Of a DNA stretch of 44,886 nt, positions 24,925 through 33,297 are shown in pieces. Where the stretch lies: assembly GCA_013812265.1 (NCBI GenBank), contig JACCTQ010000121.1, positions 1 to 44,886 on the forward strand, read 5' to 3'. The position numbers and the translations under genes are program-made. This stretch comes from Actinomycetota bacterium (GTDB taxonomy: Bacteria > Actinomycetota > Thermoleophilia > Gaiellales > Gaiellaceae). Position 1 is the first letter of the stretch; the number at the start of each line of letters is the position of its first letter. The notes under the pieces are model-generated. The model did not search any database. It had not been told where the DNA came from and saw only the letters and a program-made list of their open reading frames with translations.

Positions 24925-25631
24925 GCTTTCTCGGCGACGAAGATCATCGGACGGCGCCGCACGACCAGCGACCCCTCGAGCTCCGGCACCTCGCCGACGG
25001 CCTCGAAGAGCGGCGCCGACGGAACGACGTAGGCGAGGACCGCGTCACGATCGGGGAACGTCACCGTGCCGCCCGCGTCCCGCGACTCCACCCCCTCGAA
25101 ATGGGCCCGGAGCAACTCTTCCCCGTTCTCGCTGTTGAACGTCGTCAAGCGCTCGCCTGGCAAGCCGAGGAACTCGCGCAGCTCGCGCAGGTGGTCGATG
25201 CCGTTTGTGACGGCGATGAGCCGGCCACCCGGCAGCAGTACGCGCGCGAGCTCACCGAGCGCCCGCGCGACGTCTGGCACGTGGTAGAGCATCCAGGCGG
25301 CGACCACGCAGTCGAACTCGCCGTCCGCAAAGGGAAGCTCCTGGACGTCGCCCAGGCGGGCATCGACTCCCCGGCCTCGGGCCAGCTCTACCATGCGCTC
25401 GGAGCTGTCAACGGCGACGACCTGCGCACCCAGATCGTCTTGCACGCGAGCGGCCAGCTCGCCCGGCCCGCAACCAACCTCGAGGAAGCGGCTCGGCTGC
25501 ACCTCGGCCACCGCCTCGAAGACCATCTCGGGGGCATTCGGCCCTTCGGCATGGCGATACGCGTTCCGACGCGCCTGAAGGCCGGTTTCCGACGAGTAGT
25601 CCGGCCGAACGACCTTCGGATCGTAGGTCAT
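24921..25631 (-). CDS. class I SAM-dependent methyltransferase (type 11)
   Basis: 236 aa. Rossmann methyltransferase: motif I FLEVGCGPGELAARV, motif II VVAVDSSERMVELA, motif III-like GDVQELPFADGEFDCVVAAWMLYHV, and LLPGGRLIAVTN. Substrate unknown. It lies between deoB and deoA with 4-nt overlaps on both sides (ATGA, GTGA), so it is co-translated with nucleoside-salvage enzymes; a role acting on a nucleoside or sugar phosphate is possible but only an inference from context. Confidence 0.9.
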   Translation of the reverse strand: MTYDPKVVRPDYSSETGLQARRNAYRHAEGPNAPEMVFEAVAEVQPSRFLEVGCGPGELAARVQDDLGAQVVAVDSSERMVELARGRGVDARLGDVQELPFADGEFDCVVAAWMLYHVPDVARALGELARVLLPGGRLIAVTNGIDHLRELREFLGLPGERLTTFNSENGEELLRAHFEGVESRDAGGTVTFPDRDAVLAYVVPSAPLFEAVGEVPELEGSLVVRRRPMIFVAEKA

Positions 25632-26794
25632 CCGGCGACGATCGGTTGACCAGGTATTCCGCGCGACGGCGCCTTGCCCCCCAGCCAGGCGTTCACGGTT
25701 GCGCCCACGTCGGAGAACTGGCCCTCGTGGATCCGCCCGGCTGCGTTCTTGCCCTCGACATATGCGAGCAGAAGCGCATGCTCGCGGGAGTGATCGGTCG
25801 AGGGTGTGGTCGGATCGCAGCCGTGGTCGGACGTCAGGATCAAAAGGTCACCGGGACGCAGCGCGTCGAGCAGGTCGGGGAGGCGGCGGTCGAAGTCCTG
25901 GAGGCACCGGTGGAAGTTGACCGGGTCGTTGCGGTGTCCCCAGAGCATGTCGGTCTCGACCAGGTTGGTGAACACGAAGCCGGCGTCGAGCTCGCGCAGA
26001 AGCCGCTCGGTGATCGTGATGCCTTCGACGTTCGACCTGGTGGGATGCGACTCGTCGATGTCGCATCCGGCGAAGATGTCGTGGATCTTTCCGACTCCGT
26101 GGACCGCTGCTCCGGCAGCCCGGACGAGTGAGAGGTAGTTCGGCCGCCGGGGTTCCAGCGAGTAGTCGTGCCTGTTCGGAGTGCGCTCGTAGTTGCCCGG
26201 ATTGCCAGAGAACGGGCGCGCAATCACGCGTCCGACCGCATGGTTTCCCGCGAGCAGCTCCCGCGCGATCTCGCACGCCCCGTACAGCTCCGCGAGTGGG
26301 ATGGTGTCCTCATGAGCCGCGATCTGAAAGACCGAATCGGCCGACGTGTAGACGATCCACTTGCCCGTGGACTGATGCTCCTCACCGAGCTCCTGGATGA
26401 TCTCGGTGCCGGACGCGGGCCGGTTCCCGAGGACGCCCCGACCCGTGCGGTGCATGAAGGGATCGATCACCTCGAAGGGGAATCCGTGCGGATAGGTGGG
26501 CAGCGCCTGTGGCATGACGACGCCCATTAGCTCCCAGTGCCCCGTCGTCGTGTCCTTCCCTTTCGAGCGCGCGATCAGGCGACCGGCCACGGCGGGGGCA
26601 CCCGGCTGGGGCGGACAGCCCTCGAGCGGCTCCACATTGCCAAGACCGAGCGCCTCCAAACTCGGAAGGTCGAGGCCGCCAACCAAGCGGGCAACGTTGC
26701 CGAGCGTGTCCGAGCCTTCGTCCCCGTAGGCGGCCGCGTCGGGTAGGGCCCCTGCCCCGACGGCGTCGAGCACGATGACGCACGCGCGCGGCAC
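25628..26794 (-). CDS. deoB: phosphopentomutase
   Basis: 388 aa alkaline-phosphatase-superfamily enzyme converting (deoxy)ribose-1-phosphate to the 5-phosphate. Metal and nucleophile motifs: VIVLDAVGAGALPDA, GKDTTTGHWELMG (catalytic Thr region), YTSADSVFQIAAHE, NLVETDMLWGHRNDP and TSDHGCDPTTPSTDHSREHALLL. Length matches the family. GTG start at 26794 lies 6 nt after TAGAAT, without a Shine-Dalgarno, so a leaderless mRNA is likely. First gene of deoB, methyltransferase, deoA, and possibly mutM. Confidence 0.96.
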   Translation of the reverse strand: MPRACVIVLDAVGAGALPDAAAYGDEGSDTLGNVARLVGGLDLPSLEALGLGNVEPLEGCPPQPGAPAVAGRLIARSKGKDTTTGHWELMGVVMPQALPTYPHGFPFEVIDPFMHRTGRGVLGNRPASGTEIIQELGEEHQSTGKWIVYTSADSVFQIAAHEDTIPLAELYGACEIARELLAGNHAVGRVIARPFSGNPGNYERTPNRHDYSLEPRRPNYLSLVRAAGAAVHGVGKIHDIFAGCDIDESHPTRSNVEGITITERLLRELDAGFVFTNLVETDMLWGHRNDPVNFHRCLQDFDRRLPDLLDALRPGDLLILTSDHGCDPTTPSTDHSREHALLLAYVEGKNAAGRIHEGQFSDVGATVNAWLGGKAPSRGIPGQPIVAG

Positions 26795-26799
26795 CCCGC

Positions 26800-26806
26800 T
26801 ATTCTA
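26800..26806. promoter_or_regulatory. symmetric TATTCTA, putative bidirectional -10 (deoB / small membrane gene)
   Basis: Minus-strand TAGAAT lies 6 nt before the deoB GTG, and plus-strand TATTCT lies 9 nt before the ATG at 26815. The start codons are 20 bp apart. The best -10 match of the divergent set. Confidence 0.6.
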
Positions 26807-26814
26807 GGGCGCGA

Positions 26815-26961
26815 ATGGAGACGATCCTCGGTCTGATCGGCCTCGTCGCTTTCATGGTCGCCGTGATCTCTGTCGCCGCCGGCATCACATGGTCGGTCGT
26901 CAAGCTCACGCCGGGCAGGTCGAAGGAGAACGCCGCTCCTCCGGCTGGCGAGCAGACCTAG
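26815..26961 (+). CDS. 48-residue single-span membrane protein
   Basis: Begins METILGLIGLVAFMVAV, one hydrophobic span of about 22 residues (4-25), then a short polar tail (KLTPGRSKENAAPPAGEQT). Type: small membrane protein with cytoplasmic or periplasmic Pro/Ala-rich tail; not recognised. ATG lies 9 nt after TATTCT. Its TAG overlaps the ald stop on the opposite strand (CTAG shared). Absence of in-frame stops and the hydrophobic-then-polar layout support a real gene, but the length limits certainty. Confidence 0.65.
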   Translation: METILGLIGLVAFMVAVISVAAGITWSVVKLTPGRSKENAAPPAGEQT

Positions 26962-28082
26962 ACGCGAGACAGCGGCAGCACGTCTTCCAGCGGGACGTAA
27001 TCGAGGCCGTGCGCTTCCGCAACCGCCTCGTACGTGACGTTGCCGTGGAGCACGTTGACACCGCGCGCCAGTGCGGGATCCCGGGCTACCGCGTCAGCCA
27101 ACCCGTAGTCCGCGATCGCCTCGATGTACGGGAGTGTCGCGTTCGTGAGCCCTTTAGTGGAGGTCACAGGCACAGCCCCGGGCATGTTCGCAACGCAGTA
27201 GTGGATGACGCCGTCGACCGTATACACCGGCGCGCTGTGGGTGGTCGGCCGTGACGTCTCCGAGCACCCACCCTGATCGATCGCCACGTCACAGAGGACC
27301 GCACCGTTCTTCATGCCGCGAATCGTGTCCCGAGTCAGAAGCCTGGGCGCGAGGGCGCCCGGGATCAGAACTGCGCCGATGACCACGTCCGCCTCGGCCA
27401 CCGACTCCTCGATCTGGAGGCGAGAGGACATGACGAGGCTGACCCGTCCGAACAGTACTTCGTCGAGGTGGCGCATCCGGTCGATCGAGCGCTCGAGGAT
27501 CATGACGTTCGCGCCGAGGCCGAGTGCGATGACCGCAGCGTTGTAACCGACGATCCCTCCGCCGATCACTACCACATTCCCGGGCGCGACACCGGGGACA
27601 CCGCCGAGCAATAGGCCGCGGCCACCTAGCGGCTTCTCGAGAAAGTACGCGCCCGCCTGCGCCGCGAGACGCCCTGCGATCTCGCTCATCGGGGCGAGCA
27701 GCGGCAGGGCGCGGTTGTCGGTCTCCACCGTCTCGTAGGCGATGCAGGCGGCCCCGCTGTCGACGAGCCCCCTCGTCAGGTCTTCGGTTGCGGCAAGGTG
27801 GAGATACGTGAAGAGGACGACGTCTTCTCGGATTCGCGGGTACTCCTCGGGCAGCGGCTCCTTGACCTTGACGACGAGCTCCGACTGCAACCACACATCA
27901 TCGACGTCGGCGACCGCAGCGCCCACGGCCGTGTATGCGGCGTCTGGAAAGGCGCTACCCTCCCCCGCCCCCGTCTCCACCAGAACCTCGTGGCCGCGCT
28001 GGATCAGCTCGAGTGCCCCGGCGGGGGTGAGCGCAACGCGGTACTCATCGGATTTGATCTCCCGGGCGACGCCGACCCTCAC
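26958..28082 (-). CDS. ald: alanine dehydrogenase
   Basis: 374 aa. Interconverts L-alanine and pyruvate with NAD and ammonia. N-terminal catalytic domain MRVGVAREIKSDEYRVALTP (Arg15 region), LVVKVKEPLPEEY (conserved Lys) and LFTYLHLA (catalytic His). Rossmann NAD domain VVVIGGGIVGYNAAVIALGLGANV; then DVAIDQGGCSETSRPTTHS and YCVANMPGAVPVTST, all standard. Full length, GTG start. No clear Shine-Dalgarno; the 222 bp upstream hold a weak TGTCAA-N18-TATCGT promoter candidate on the minus strand. Confidence 0.97.
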   Translation of the reverse strand: MRVGVAREIKSDEYRVALTPAGALELIQRGHEVLVETGAGEGSAFPDAAYTAVGAAVADVDDVWLQSELVVKVKEPLPEEYPRIREDVVLFTYLHLAATEDLTRGLVDSGAACIAYETVETDNRALPLLAPMSEIAGRLAAQAGAYFLEKPLGGRGLLLGGVPGVAPGNVVVIGGGIVGYNAAVIALGLGANVMILERSIDRMRHLDEVLFGRVSLVMSSRLQIEESVAEADVVIGAVLIPGALAPRLLTRDTIRGMKNGAVLCDVAIDQGGCSETSRPTTHSAPVYTVDGVIHYCVANMPGAVPVTSTKGLTNATLPYIEAIADYGLADAVARDPALARGVNVLHGNVTYEAVAEAHGLDYVPLEDVLPLSRV

Positions 28083-28182
28083 CGGCGCTCACCGCTCAGG
28101 TGGCTGGCAGGCTGCGGGAGTCGTGAACGCGGGAAGGAAGCCATGGAAGAGCGGGCGGAACGATAGCTTGAGGCTTCCAACT

Positions 28183-28216
28183 TTGACACTTTCGGCGCAC
28201 TCTCGTACCCATGGGT
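28183..28216 (+). promoter_or_regulatory. promoter-like TTGACA-N17-TACCCA with a palindrome
   Basis: Consensus TTGACA (28183-28188), 17-bp spacer, TACCCA (28206-28211), overlapped by the perfect palindrome ACCCATGGGT (28207-28216). It points away from ald, into the antisense strand of the aldo/keto reductase remnant, where no plus-strand gene is visible. Confidence 0.35.
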
Positions 28217-28304
28217 GCGTTTTTTCCCGCTACGCTCGTCAGCGGTGGGTGGTTCGCGGTCGGCCCGAACCCACAAGCGAGAAAATGGCGGCCGCGCGGC
28301 CCGT

Positions 28305-28482
28305 TCAGCGCCCTGCTAGTCGTTCCACGAGCCTGCGCTCGTCTTCGCCGAAGCACGGCGGAGACCCAGCCGCCGCGTTCTCGCGCGCCGGGTCGGCTTG
28401 GAGGTGGCGGGGATGACGACATCCACGCGGTCATCGGACAACGTCCACTTGAGAAGAACTCTGCGGCCACATCTGCACACCA
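28305..28482 (-). pseudogene. C-terminal remnant of an aldo/keto reductase
   Basis: Directly after the DUF3866 stop. One frame encodes LLKWTLSDDRVDVVIPATSKP, the next frame continues RENAAAGSPPCFGEDERRLVERLAG and stop at 28305-28307. Together these match the C-terminal signature of aldo/keto reductases (LLKWALSDPRV.VVIPATS.P...ENAAAG). A frameshift in the RARENAA region and loss of the whole TIM barrel show it is a dead fragment of about 55 residues, left by deletion or recombination. No start codon of its own is convincing. Confidence 0.75.
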
Positions 28483-29472
28483 TCAACGAACCAGGCTTCG
28501 CGCCAACCGGCCCGCGGCGAAGGCGGAGGCGAAAAACCAAGGGTCCTCATCCGGGCCACGACCCATATGGTCGAGCGGCAGGTCGGCGCACGTGGTCTCC
28601 CAGCCGGTGACATCGACCTCCTCGCGGCGGTGCAGCCAGGCCGGCGGCGGCAGGCCGTGCGGCCACGCCGTGACAAAGCTTCCAAGGCAGAGCTCCAGCG
28701 CTGCCCGGCTGTGGTGGGAGACCCCGCGGTGGCGCTCCCGGACATCCTGGGTCGAGACACGCACCGCGAGAACGGGGGCACCCTGGAGAGCAGCGGCCGC
28801 GTTGGCAGCATCGGTGGCCGCGAGACCCCCGTGACCAAGGTGCGAGCCGGTGCCTGCGATCCCGGGGCCGACGGCGCAGACCACCGCGTCGAACTCCTCG
28901 GTTCCTGCCCACGCGAGAGCCGAGTAGACGTTCATGCACTGGACATCGCCGTCGAGACACGCGCCGACCCCGACCGCCGCCTCTATCAGCCTCCTCGTCT
29001 TCAGCGCCCGGATGGCGTCGGATAGCGACACGGGCAGCGCGCCGCCCGGGAGCTGCACGTACGCAAGACGAAGCCCGTAACCGAGTCCTGCGCATACGGG
29101 GGCAACCTGGCTGTGAAGGGAGCAGCAAACGACCGGCATTCCATCCAGGGTGTCGGCGAGGGGCCCGTCCTCTTCCGCGTACCGCACCGCAGACTGGAGC
29201 GGCGTGTACGGGAGCCTCATGACGTGCGCGCCCTCGTCCGGCGAAAGCTCGAGCCCACGTGTGAGGTTGACGTAGAGCACGTCGAAGCCTCCTGATCCAA
29301 GCCCGAGCAACCTGGCCTGCACATTGACCACGACCTCGTCGCCGAGCGCAACGGGACCCGCCAGACCGGGATACGACAAGCACGGGACGCCGTCCACCTC
29401 GATCCGCACGAGCCCCTCGACGCGTTCGACCACCGCTGTCACGGTTCCACGGCGAAGCGAAAGGGGGCTCAC
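28483..29472 (-). CDS. DUF3866 family protein
   Basis: 329 aa, uncharacterised family found mainly in Actinobacteria and some Firmicutes. An N-terminal beta-rich part (TVTAVVERVEGLVRIEVDG, GDEVVVNVQARLLGLGSGGFDVLYVN) is followed by an alpha/beta region with VVCCSLHSQVAPVCAGL, AVVCAVGPGIAGTGSHLGHGG (a Gly-rich loop) and RVSTQDVRERHRGVSHHS. No signal peptide or membrane span. The GTG start overlaps the M20 peptidase stop (GTGA), so the two are co-translated. Function not known; repeated pairing with peptidase genes is worth checking. Confidence 0.88.
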   Translation of the reverse strand: MSPLSLRRGTVTAVVERVEGLVRIEVDGVPCLSYPGLAGPVALGDEVVVNVQARLLGLGSGGFDVLYVNLTRGLELSPDEGAHVMRLPYTPLQSAVRYAEEDGPLADTLDGMPVVCCSLHSQVAPVCAGLGYGLRLAYVQLPGGALPVSLSDAIRALKTRRLIEAAVGVGACLDGDVQCMNVYSALAWAGTEEFDAVVCAVGPGIAGTGSHLGHGGLAATDAANAAAALQGAPVLAVRVSTQDVRERHRGVSHHSRAALELCLGSFVTAWPHGLPPPAWLHRREEVDVTGWETTCADLPLDHMGRGPDEDPWFFASAFAAGRLARSLVR

Positions 29473-30608
29473 TCGTCCGCGTGCAGCGCGGCGTCGACGA
29501 GCGCGAGCGTCACGTCGACCATGCTCTCCAGATCGGCGACGGCGATGTGCTCATCGGGCGTATGGATGCTCGCCATGCCGTTCGCGAGATTGAGGCAGGC
29601 GAGGCCGCGTTCGTTGAAGACGTTGGCATCCGCCCCGCCGCCGGTGAGCCCGTACCGGGGCAGGTGGCCCGTGCTTCGGAGCGCTCGGGTCGCAAGCTCC
29701 ACCGGCAGATCGCCTTCCTTGAACCGGTAACCCCTCGAGCCTTCCAAAACCCGTGTCTCCACCTCACATTCGCCGACCCCGGCGGCGAACGTGATCGCGT
29801 CGAGCATCTCCTGCACGAGATCTGCGAGCTTGCCTTCGTCGTGCGAGCGCGCCTCGGCAACCAGCCCGCAGTGCTCGGGAACGACGTTCCGGGCTGTTCC
29901 GCCGGTGATGACGCCCACGTTCGCGGTCGTCTCGTCGTCGAGCCGGCCGAGCCGAAGATCCGCGACCGCCCGGGCCGCCGCGGCGATCGCCGAACGTCCC
30001 TCCTCGGGGTACATGCCGGCATGCGCCGCTCGGCCATGAAAGCGCACGTCCACGGAGCGCTGGTGTGGCGCTCCGAGCACGATGTCCCCGATGGGAGCGG
30101 CTTGGTCGTAGACGAACCCGACACGCGCGTGCAGGCGGGCAGCGTCGAACGCCTTGGCCCCGAGGAGGCCGACCTCCTCCTTCGTCGTCAGCAGGAGCTC
30201 GACACCGGCATGAGGCCGATCCTGCTCGACGATCCGGGCGATCGCCTCGAGCATGCTGGCCACCGCGGCCTTGTTGTCGGCCCCGAGGATCGTGCCTGCG
30301 GCGTTGCGGACGACGCCTTCCGCGACCAGCGGCTCGATCGGGCCTTCCGGCGGAACGGTGTCGAGGTGAGCGCACAGGAAGATCGGCACGCCGCGCGCCT
30401 CGGTGGCGTCGAGCGTGCAGAGCAGGTTGCCCGACGTCGAGCCCACGGAGGGTCCCGAATCGTCCTCGGTCACCTGCAGCCCGAGAGCGCCAAGATGGGC
30501 GATCGCGATGTCGGCCACACACCTCTCCTCGCCCGGGGGGCTGGGAAGAGCGGCCATCGTCTGGAACAACGCGAGCACGTTCTCGCGCGGAGGTTTAGCC
30601 GACCGCAA
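29469..30608 (-). CDS. M20 family metallopeptidase (peptidase T-like)
   Basis: 379 aa with a full two-zinc M20 site: FLCAHLDTVPP (His81, Asp83), GTILGADNKAAV (bridging Asp111), LLLTTKEEVGLLGAKAF (Glu144 base, Glu145), VYDQA and ASIHTPDEHIAV (distal His). A dimerisation domain lies about 185-290. Similar to peptidase T and related tripeptidases/aminoacylases. The start is uncertain: TTG at 30608 lies inside the palindrome GCAAATTTGC; GTG at 30578 would also give a normal family N-terminus. Divergent from the TrmB-type regulator, which is a plausible controller of this operon. Confidence 0.9.
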   Translation of the reverse strand: MRSAKPPRENVLALFQTMAALPSPPGEERCVADIAIAHLGALGLQVTEDDSGPSVGSTSGNLLCTLDATEARGVPIFLCAHLDTVPPEGPIEPLVAEGVVRNAAGTILGADNKAAVASMLEAIARIVEQDRPHAGVELLLTTKEEVGLLGAKAFDAARLHARVGFVYDQAAPIGDIVLGAPHQRSVDVRFHGRAAHAGMYPEEGRSAIAAAARAVADLRLGRLDDETTANVGVITGGTARNVVPEHCGLVAEARSHDEGKLADLVQEMLDAITFAAGVGECEVETRVLEGSRGYRFKEGDLPVELATRALRSTGHLPRYGLTGGGADANVFNERGLACLNLANGMASIHTPDEHIAVADLESMVDVTLALVDAALHADE

Positions 30609-30625
30609 ATTTGCTCAAACTTGAG
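30605..30625. promoter_or_regulatory. operator-like adjacent palindromes between peptidase and TrmB-type regulator
   Basis: GCAAATTTGC (perfect, 30605-30614) is followed directly by CTCAA-AC-TTGAG (30614-30625), in an AT-rich patch unusual for this genome. It covers the peptidase start and lies just upstream of the regulator's -35 (30633). A likely binding site for the TrmB-type protein (inference). Confidence 0.5.
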
Positions 30626-30632
30626 TGAATAT

Positions 30633-30662
30633 TTGACACCCTTCACAGTGGTGTGTTATGAA
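30633..30662 (+). promoter_or_regulatory. promoter of the TrmB-type regulator
   Basis: Consensus TTGACA (30633-30638) and TTATGA (30656-30661, 17-bp spacing) or TATGAA (30657-30662, 18-bp spacing). Leads into a leader of roughly 90 nt before the ATG at 30762 that could bear regulation. Confidence 0.65.
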
Positions 30663-30761
30663 TCCAGTGGGCGGGCGCAGTTTTCCCTCTCTGTCGTGAA
30701 CGTTGGTGGGGGCCCGATGCGGCGGGGCCCCATCCAACGTGGTCGTTGTTCCGAACTTTTG

Positions 30762-31598
30762 ATGCCTGACACTCCTGCCGTCGACCAGCTTATGCGGCTC
30801 GGTCTGACCACGTACGAGGCAAAGGCGTACCTCGCGCTCATCCGGCGCGACTCGTCGTCTGCCTCAGAGGTGGCGCGCGTCGCCCGTCTGCCGAGACAGC
30901 GAATCTACGACGTGCTGGCGAGCCTGACTCAGAAGGGTCTCGCCACCACGCATCCGGGGAGCCCGGCCGCGTACGGTGCGACCGCGCCCGAGGCGGCGGT
31001 CTCGCGCCTGCTCGCGAGCCACCGCCAGGAGCTGGCGAGCCTGGAGCGTCAGGCCGAGACCATGGTCGAACACCTGACGCCGGCCTACCGGGAAGGACAG
31101 ACCTTCACCGATCCACTCGAGTACATCGAGGTGCTGCGAGACCCCCGCACCATCACGGAGCGCTTCAACGAGCTGCAGGGGAACGTGAAGCGGGAGATCC
31201 TCGTTTTCACCAGACCGCCCTACGCGCTGACCCCCGCGCAGAACGTGGAGGGACTGCGCCTCCTCGCCGAGCACACGGCCAAGGGTGTCTACGAGTTCTC
31301 CCTCTTCGATGACACCAACGACGTCGACGCGGTTCGCCGCTTCATCGAAGCAGGCGAGCAGGCGCGGTTCGTCGCCGAGCTGCCGCTCAAGCTGGCGATC
31401 ATCGACGAGACGATCGTAATGTTCGGCATGCAGGACCCGCTCGCGGGCAGCGCCGACCTCACGATGGTCGTCGTGGAGCATCCTTCGCTGGCGCACGTGC
31501 TCAAGATCGCATTCCTTGCGGTCTGGGAGCAGGGGCTCACCTTCGACGAAGCGCTGCAGCGCTTCGGCAGCCGCGCGGTCGAGCGAAAAGCTTCCTAG
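30762..31598 (+). CDS. TrmB-family transcriptional regulator
   Basis: 278 aa. Winged-helix TrmB domain at the N-terminus: MRLGLTTYEAKAYLALIRRD, ASEVARVARLPRQRIYDVLASLTQKGLA. A helical linker (LLASHRQELASLERQAETMVEHL) follows, then a C-terminal effector-type domain (REILVFTRPPYAL ... ELPLKLAIIDETIVMFGM) like the phospholipase-D-like regulatory half of the family. TrmB proteins sense sugars or other small molecules. The ATG at 30762 is taken because the HTH follows directly; an in-frame ATG at 30717 with a better G-rich ribosome site is an alternative. It may regulate the divergent M20 peptidase/DUF3866 operon. Confidence 0.9.
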   Translation: MPDTPAVDQLMRLGLTTYEAKAYLALIRRDSSSASEVARVARLPRQRIYDVLASLTQKGLATTHPGSPAAYGATAPEAAVSRLLASHRQELASLERQAETMVEHLTPAYREGQTFTDPLEYIEVLRDPRTITERFNELQGNVKREILVFTRPPYALTPAQNVEGLRLLAEHTAKGVYEFSLFDDTNDVDAVRRFIEAGEQARFVAELPLKLAIIDETIVMFGMQDPLAGSADLTMVVVEHPSLAHVLKIAFLAVWEQGLTFDEALQRFGSRAVERKAS

Positions 31599-31609
31599 AG
31601 TTCTTGAAA

Positions 31610-31653
31610 AGGCTCGCTGCCAAATGGGCTTGCGCTCATTTGACAGCGAGCCT
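31610..31653 (-). terminator. pyrG terminator that includes the pyrG stop codon
   Basis: Arms AGGCTCGCTG-C-CAAATG (31610-31626) and CATTTG-A-CAGCGAGCCT (31637-31653) pair with a single mismatch. The right arm is the last codons and stop of pyrG. On the minus strand it is followed by a T-rich TTTTC tract, so it should end the long operon; it also separates it from the convergent TrmB-type gene. Confidence 0.75.
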
Positions 31654-33297
31654 CTCCACGACGGAGATGTCGACCTCGCGCCGCTCGCGGCAGCGGACGA
31701 GCGCGGCGCTCACGAACTCGCGGAAGAGCGGAGCCGGCCGCGCGGGCCGCGACTTGAACTCGGGGTGGAACTGGCTCGCCACGAACCAGGGGTGATCGGG
31801 GAGCTCGACGATCTCGACGAGGCGGCCTTCCTGGAACGTCCCCGAGACGACGAGGCCCGCCTCGACGAGGCGCGGACGGTAGAGATTGTTGACCTCGTAG
31901 CGATGGCGGTGGCGCTCGGGGACGACCGCTTCCCCGTAGGCGGCCCGAGCGCGCGTTCCGGGGGCGAGCTCGACCGCCTGCGCTCCGAGGCGCATGGTAC
32001 CGCCCAGGTCCTCGATCTCCTTCTGCTCCGGGAGCAAATCGATGACCGGGAACGGCGTCTCCGGATCCATCTCGGTGGAGTTCGCGCCCTCGAGCCCGAC
32101 GACGTTCCGCGCGTACTCGGAGACGGCGACGTGCATGCCCAGGCAGATGCCGAGGTAGGGAATGGCGCGCTCGCGCGCGATGCGGCACGCGAGGATCTTC
32201 CCCTCCCAGCCGCGCGAGCCGAAACCACCCGGGACGAGGACGCCGTCGACCTGCTCGAGCTCCCTCGTCGCTTCCTCCAACGACCGGCCGCCCGCGTCGA
32301 CCCACCGCACGCGGACGGTGCAACCGTTGAACGTACCCGCGTGCTTCAGGGCCTCGTGCACGGACAGGTAGGCGTCCTGGAGCTGCACGTACTTTCCCAC
32401 GAGAGCGATCTCGACCTCGTCGCTAGGCCCCTGCATGCGCTCTGTGAGCTCGAGCCAGTCGCCCAGCTCGGCGGGGACATCGGGGAGGCCGAGCTGCTCG
32501 CAAACGAGCGCGTCGAGACCCTCCGCCTGCAGAGCAGAAGGTACGAGGTAGACATCCGGGACGTCACGGTTCGAGACGACGGCCCGCGTGTCGACGTCGG
32601 CGAAGAGTGCGATCTTGTCGCGAATCTCGGTGGACAGGGGTTCCTGAGAGCGGCAGACCACGATGTCGGGATGAATCCCGATACGGCGCAGCTCGTTGAC
32701 CGAGTGCTGGGTCGGCTTCGTCTTCAGCTCCCCGGCGGAGTCGATGTACGGAACGAGCGTGACGTGGAGGTAGAGGACATTCTCGACGCCCGCCTCGCGT
32801 CGGAACTGCCGGATGGCCTCGAGGAACGGAAGTGACTCGATGTCCCCGACTGTGCCTCCGATCTCGCTGATCACGACGTCGGTGTCGGACGCCTCCGCGA
32901 AGCGGCGGATCCGCTCCTTGATCTCGTTCGTGATGTGCGGGATCACCTGGACCGTGGAGCCGAGGTACTCGCCCTTTCGCTCCTTCCGCAGCACCGTGTA
33001 CCAGATGCTCCCGGCCGTGTGATTCGCGTTCCGGGAGAGGTTCTCGTCGATGAAACGCTCGTAGTGGCCGATGTCGAGATCGGTCTCGGCACCGTCCTCG
33101 GTGACGAAGACCTCGCCGTGCTGGAACGGGCTCATGGTGCCGGGATCGACGTTGATGTAGGGGTCGAACTTCTGCACCTGCACCTTCAGACCCCTGGCTT
33201 TGAGGAGCCTGCCGAGCGAGGCCGCGACTATGCCCTTGCCCAGCGCGGAGACAACTCCGCCCGTCACGAAGACGTACTTCGTGGGGCGACCGCTCAC
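31636..33297 (-). CDS. pyrG: CTP synthase
   Basis: 553 aa. Amidoligase domain: KYVFVTGGVVSALGKGI (ATP loop), FDPYINVDPGTMSPFQHGEVFV, ISEIGGTVGDIES; class I glutaminase domain: GGFGSRGWEGKI, YLGICLGMHVAV (nucleophile Cys) and SQFHPEFKSRP (His/Glu of the triad). Makes CTP from UTP, ATP and glutamine. GTG at 33297 overlaps the upstream stop (GTGA), so the longer frame is rejected. Last gene of the 13-kb operon and followed by a terminator. Its placement after steB and the glycosyltransferase fits the actinobacterial steA-steB-pyrG locus. Confidence 0.98.
   Translation of the reverse strand: MSGRPTKYVFVTGGVVSALGKGIVAASLGRLLKARGLKVQVQKFDPYINVDPGTMSPFQHGEVFVTEDGAETDLDIGHYERFIDENLSRNANHTAGSIWYTVLRKERKGEYLGSTVQVIPHITNEIKERIRRFAEASDTDVVISEIGGTVGDIESLPFLEAIRQFRREAGVENVLYLHVTLVPYIDSAGELKTKPTQHSVNELRRIGIHPDIVVCRSQEPLSTEIRDKIALFADVDTRAVVSNRDVPDVYLVPSALQAEGLDALVCEQLGLPDVPAELGDWLELTERMQGPSDEVEIALVGKYVQLQDAYLSVHEALKHAGTFNGCTVRVRWVDAGGRSLEEATRELEQVDGVLVPGGFGSRGWEGKILACRIARERAIPYLGICLGMHVAVSEYARNVVGLEGANSTEMDPETPFPVIDLLPEQKEIEDLGGTMRLGAQAVELAPGTRARAAYGEAVVPERHRHRYEVNNLYRPRLVEAGLVVSGTFQEGRLVEIVELPDHPWFVASQFHPEFKSRPARPAPLFREFVSAALVRCRERREVDISVVERLAVK

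Noticed and set aside
23335..25032. 565-codon open frame antisense to mutM, deoA and the methyltransferase
   Set aside because: Crosses three well-supported genes; low-complexity composition typical of a shadow frame.
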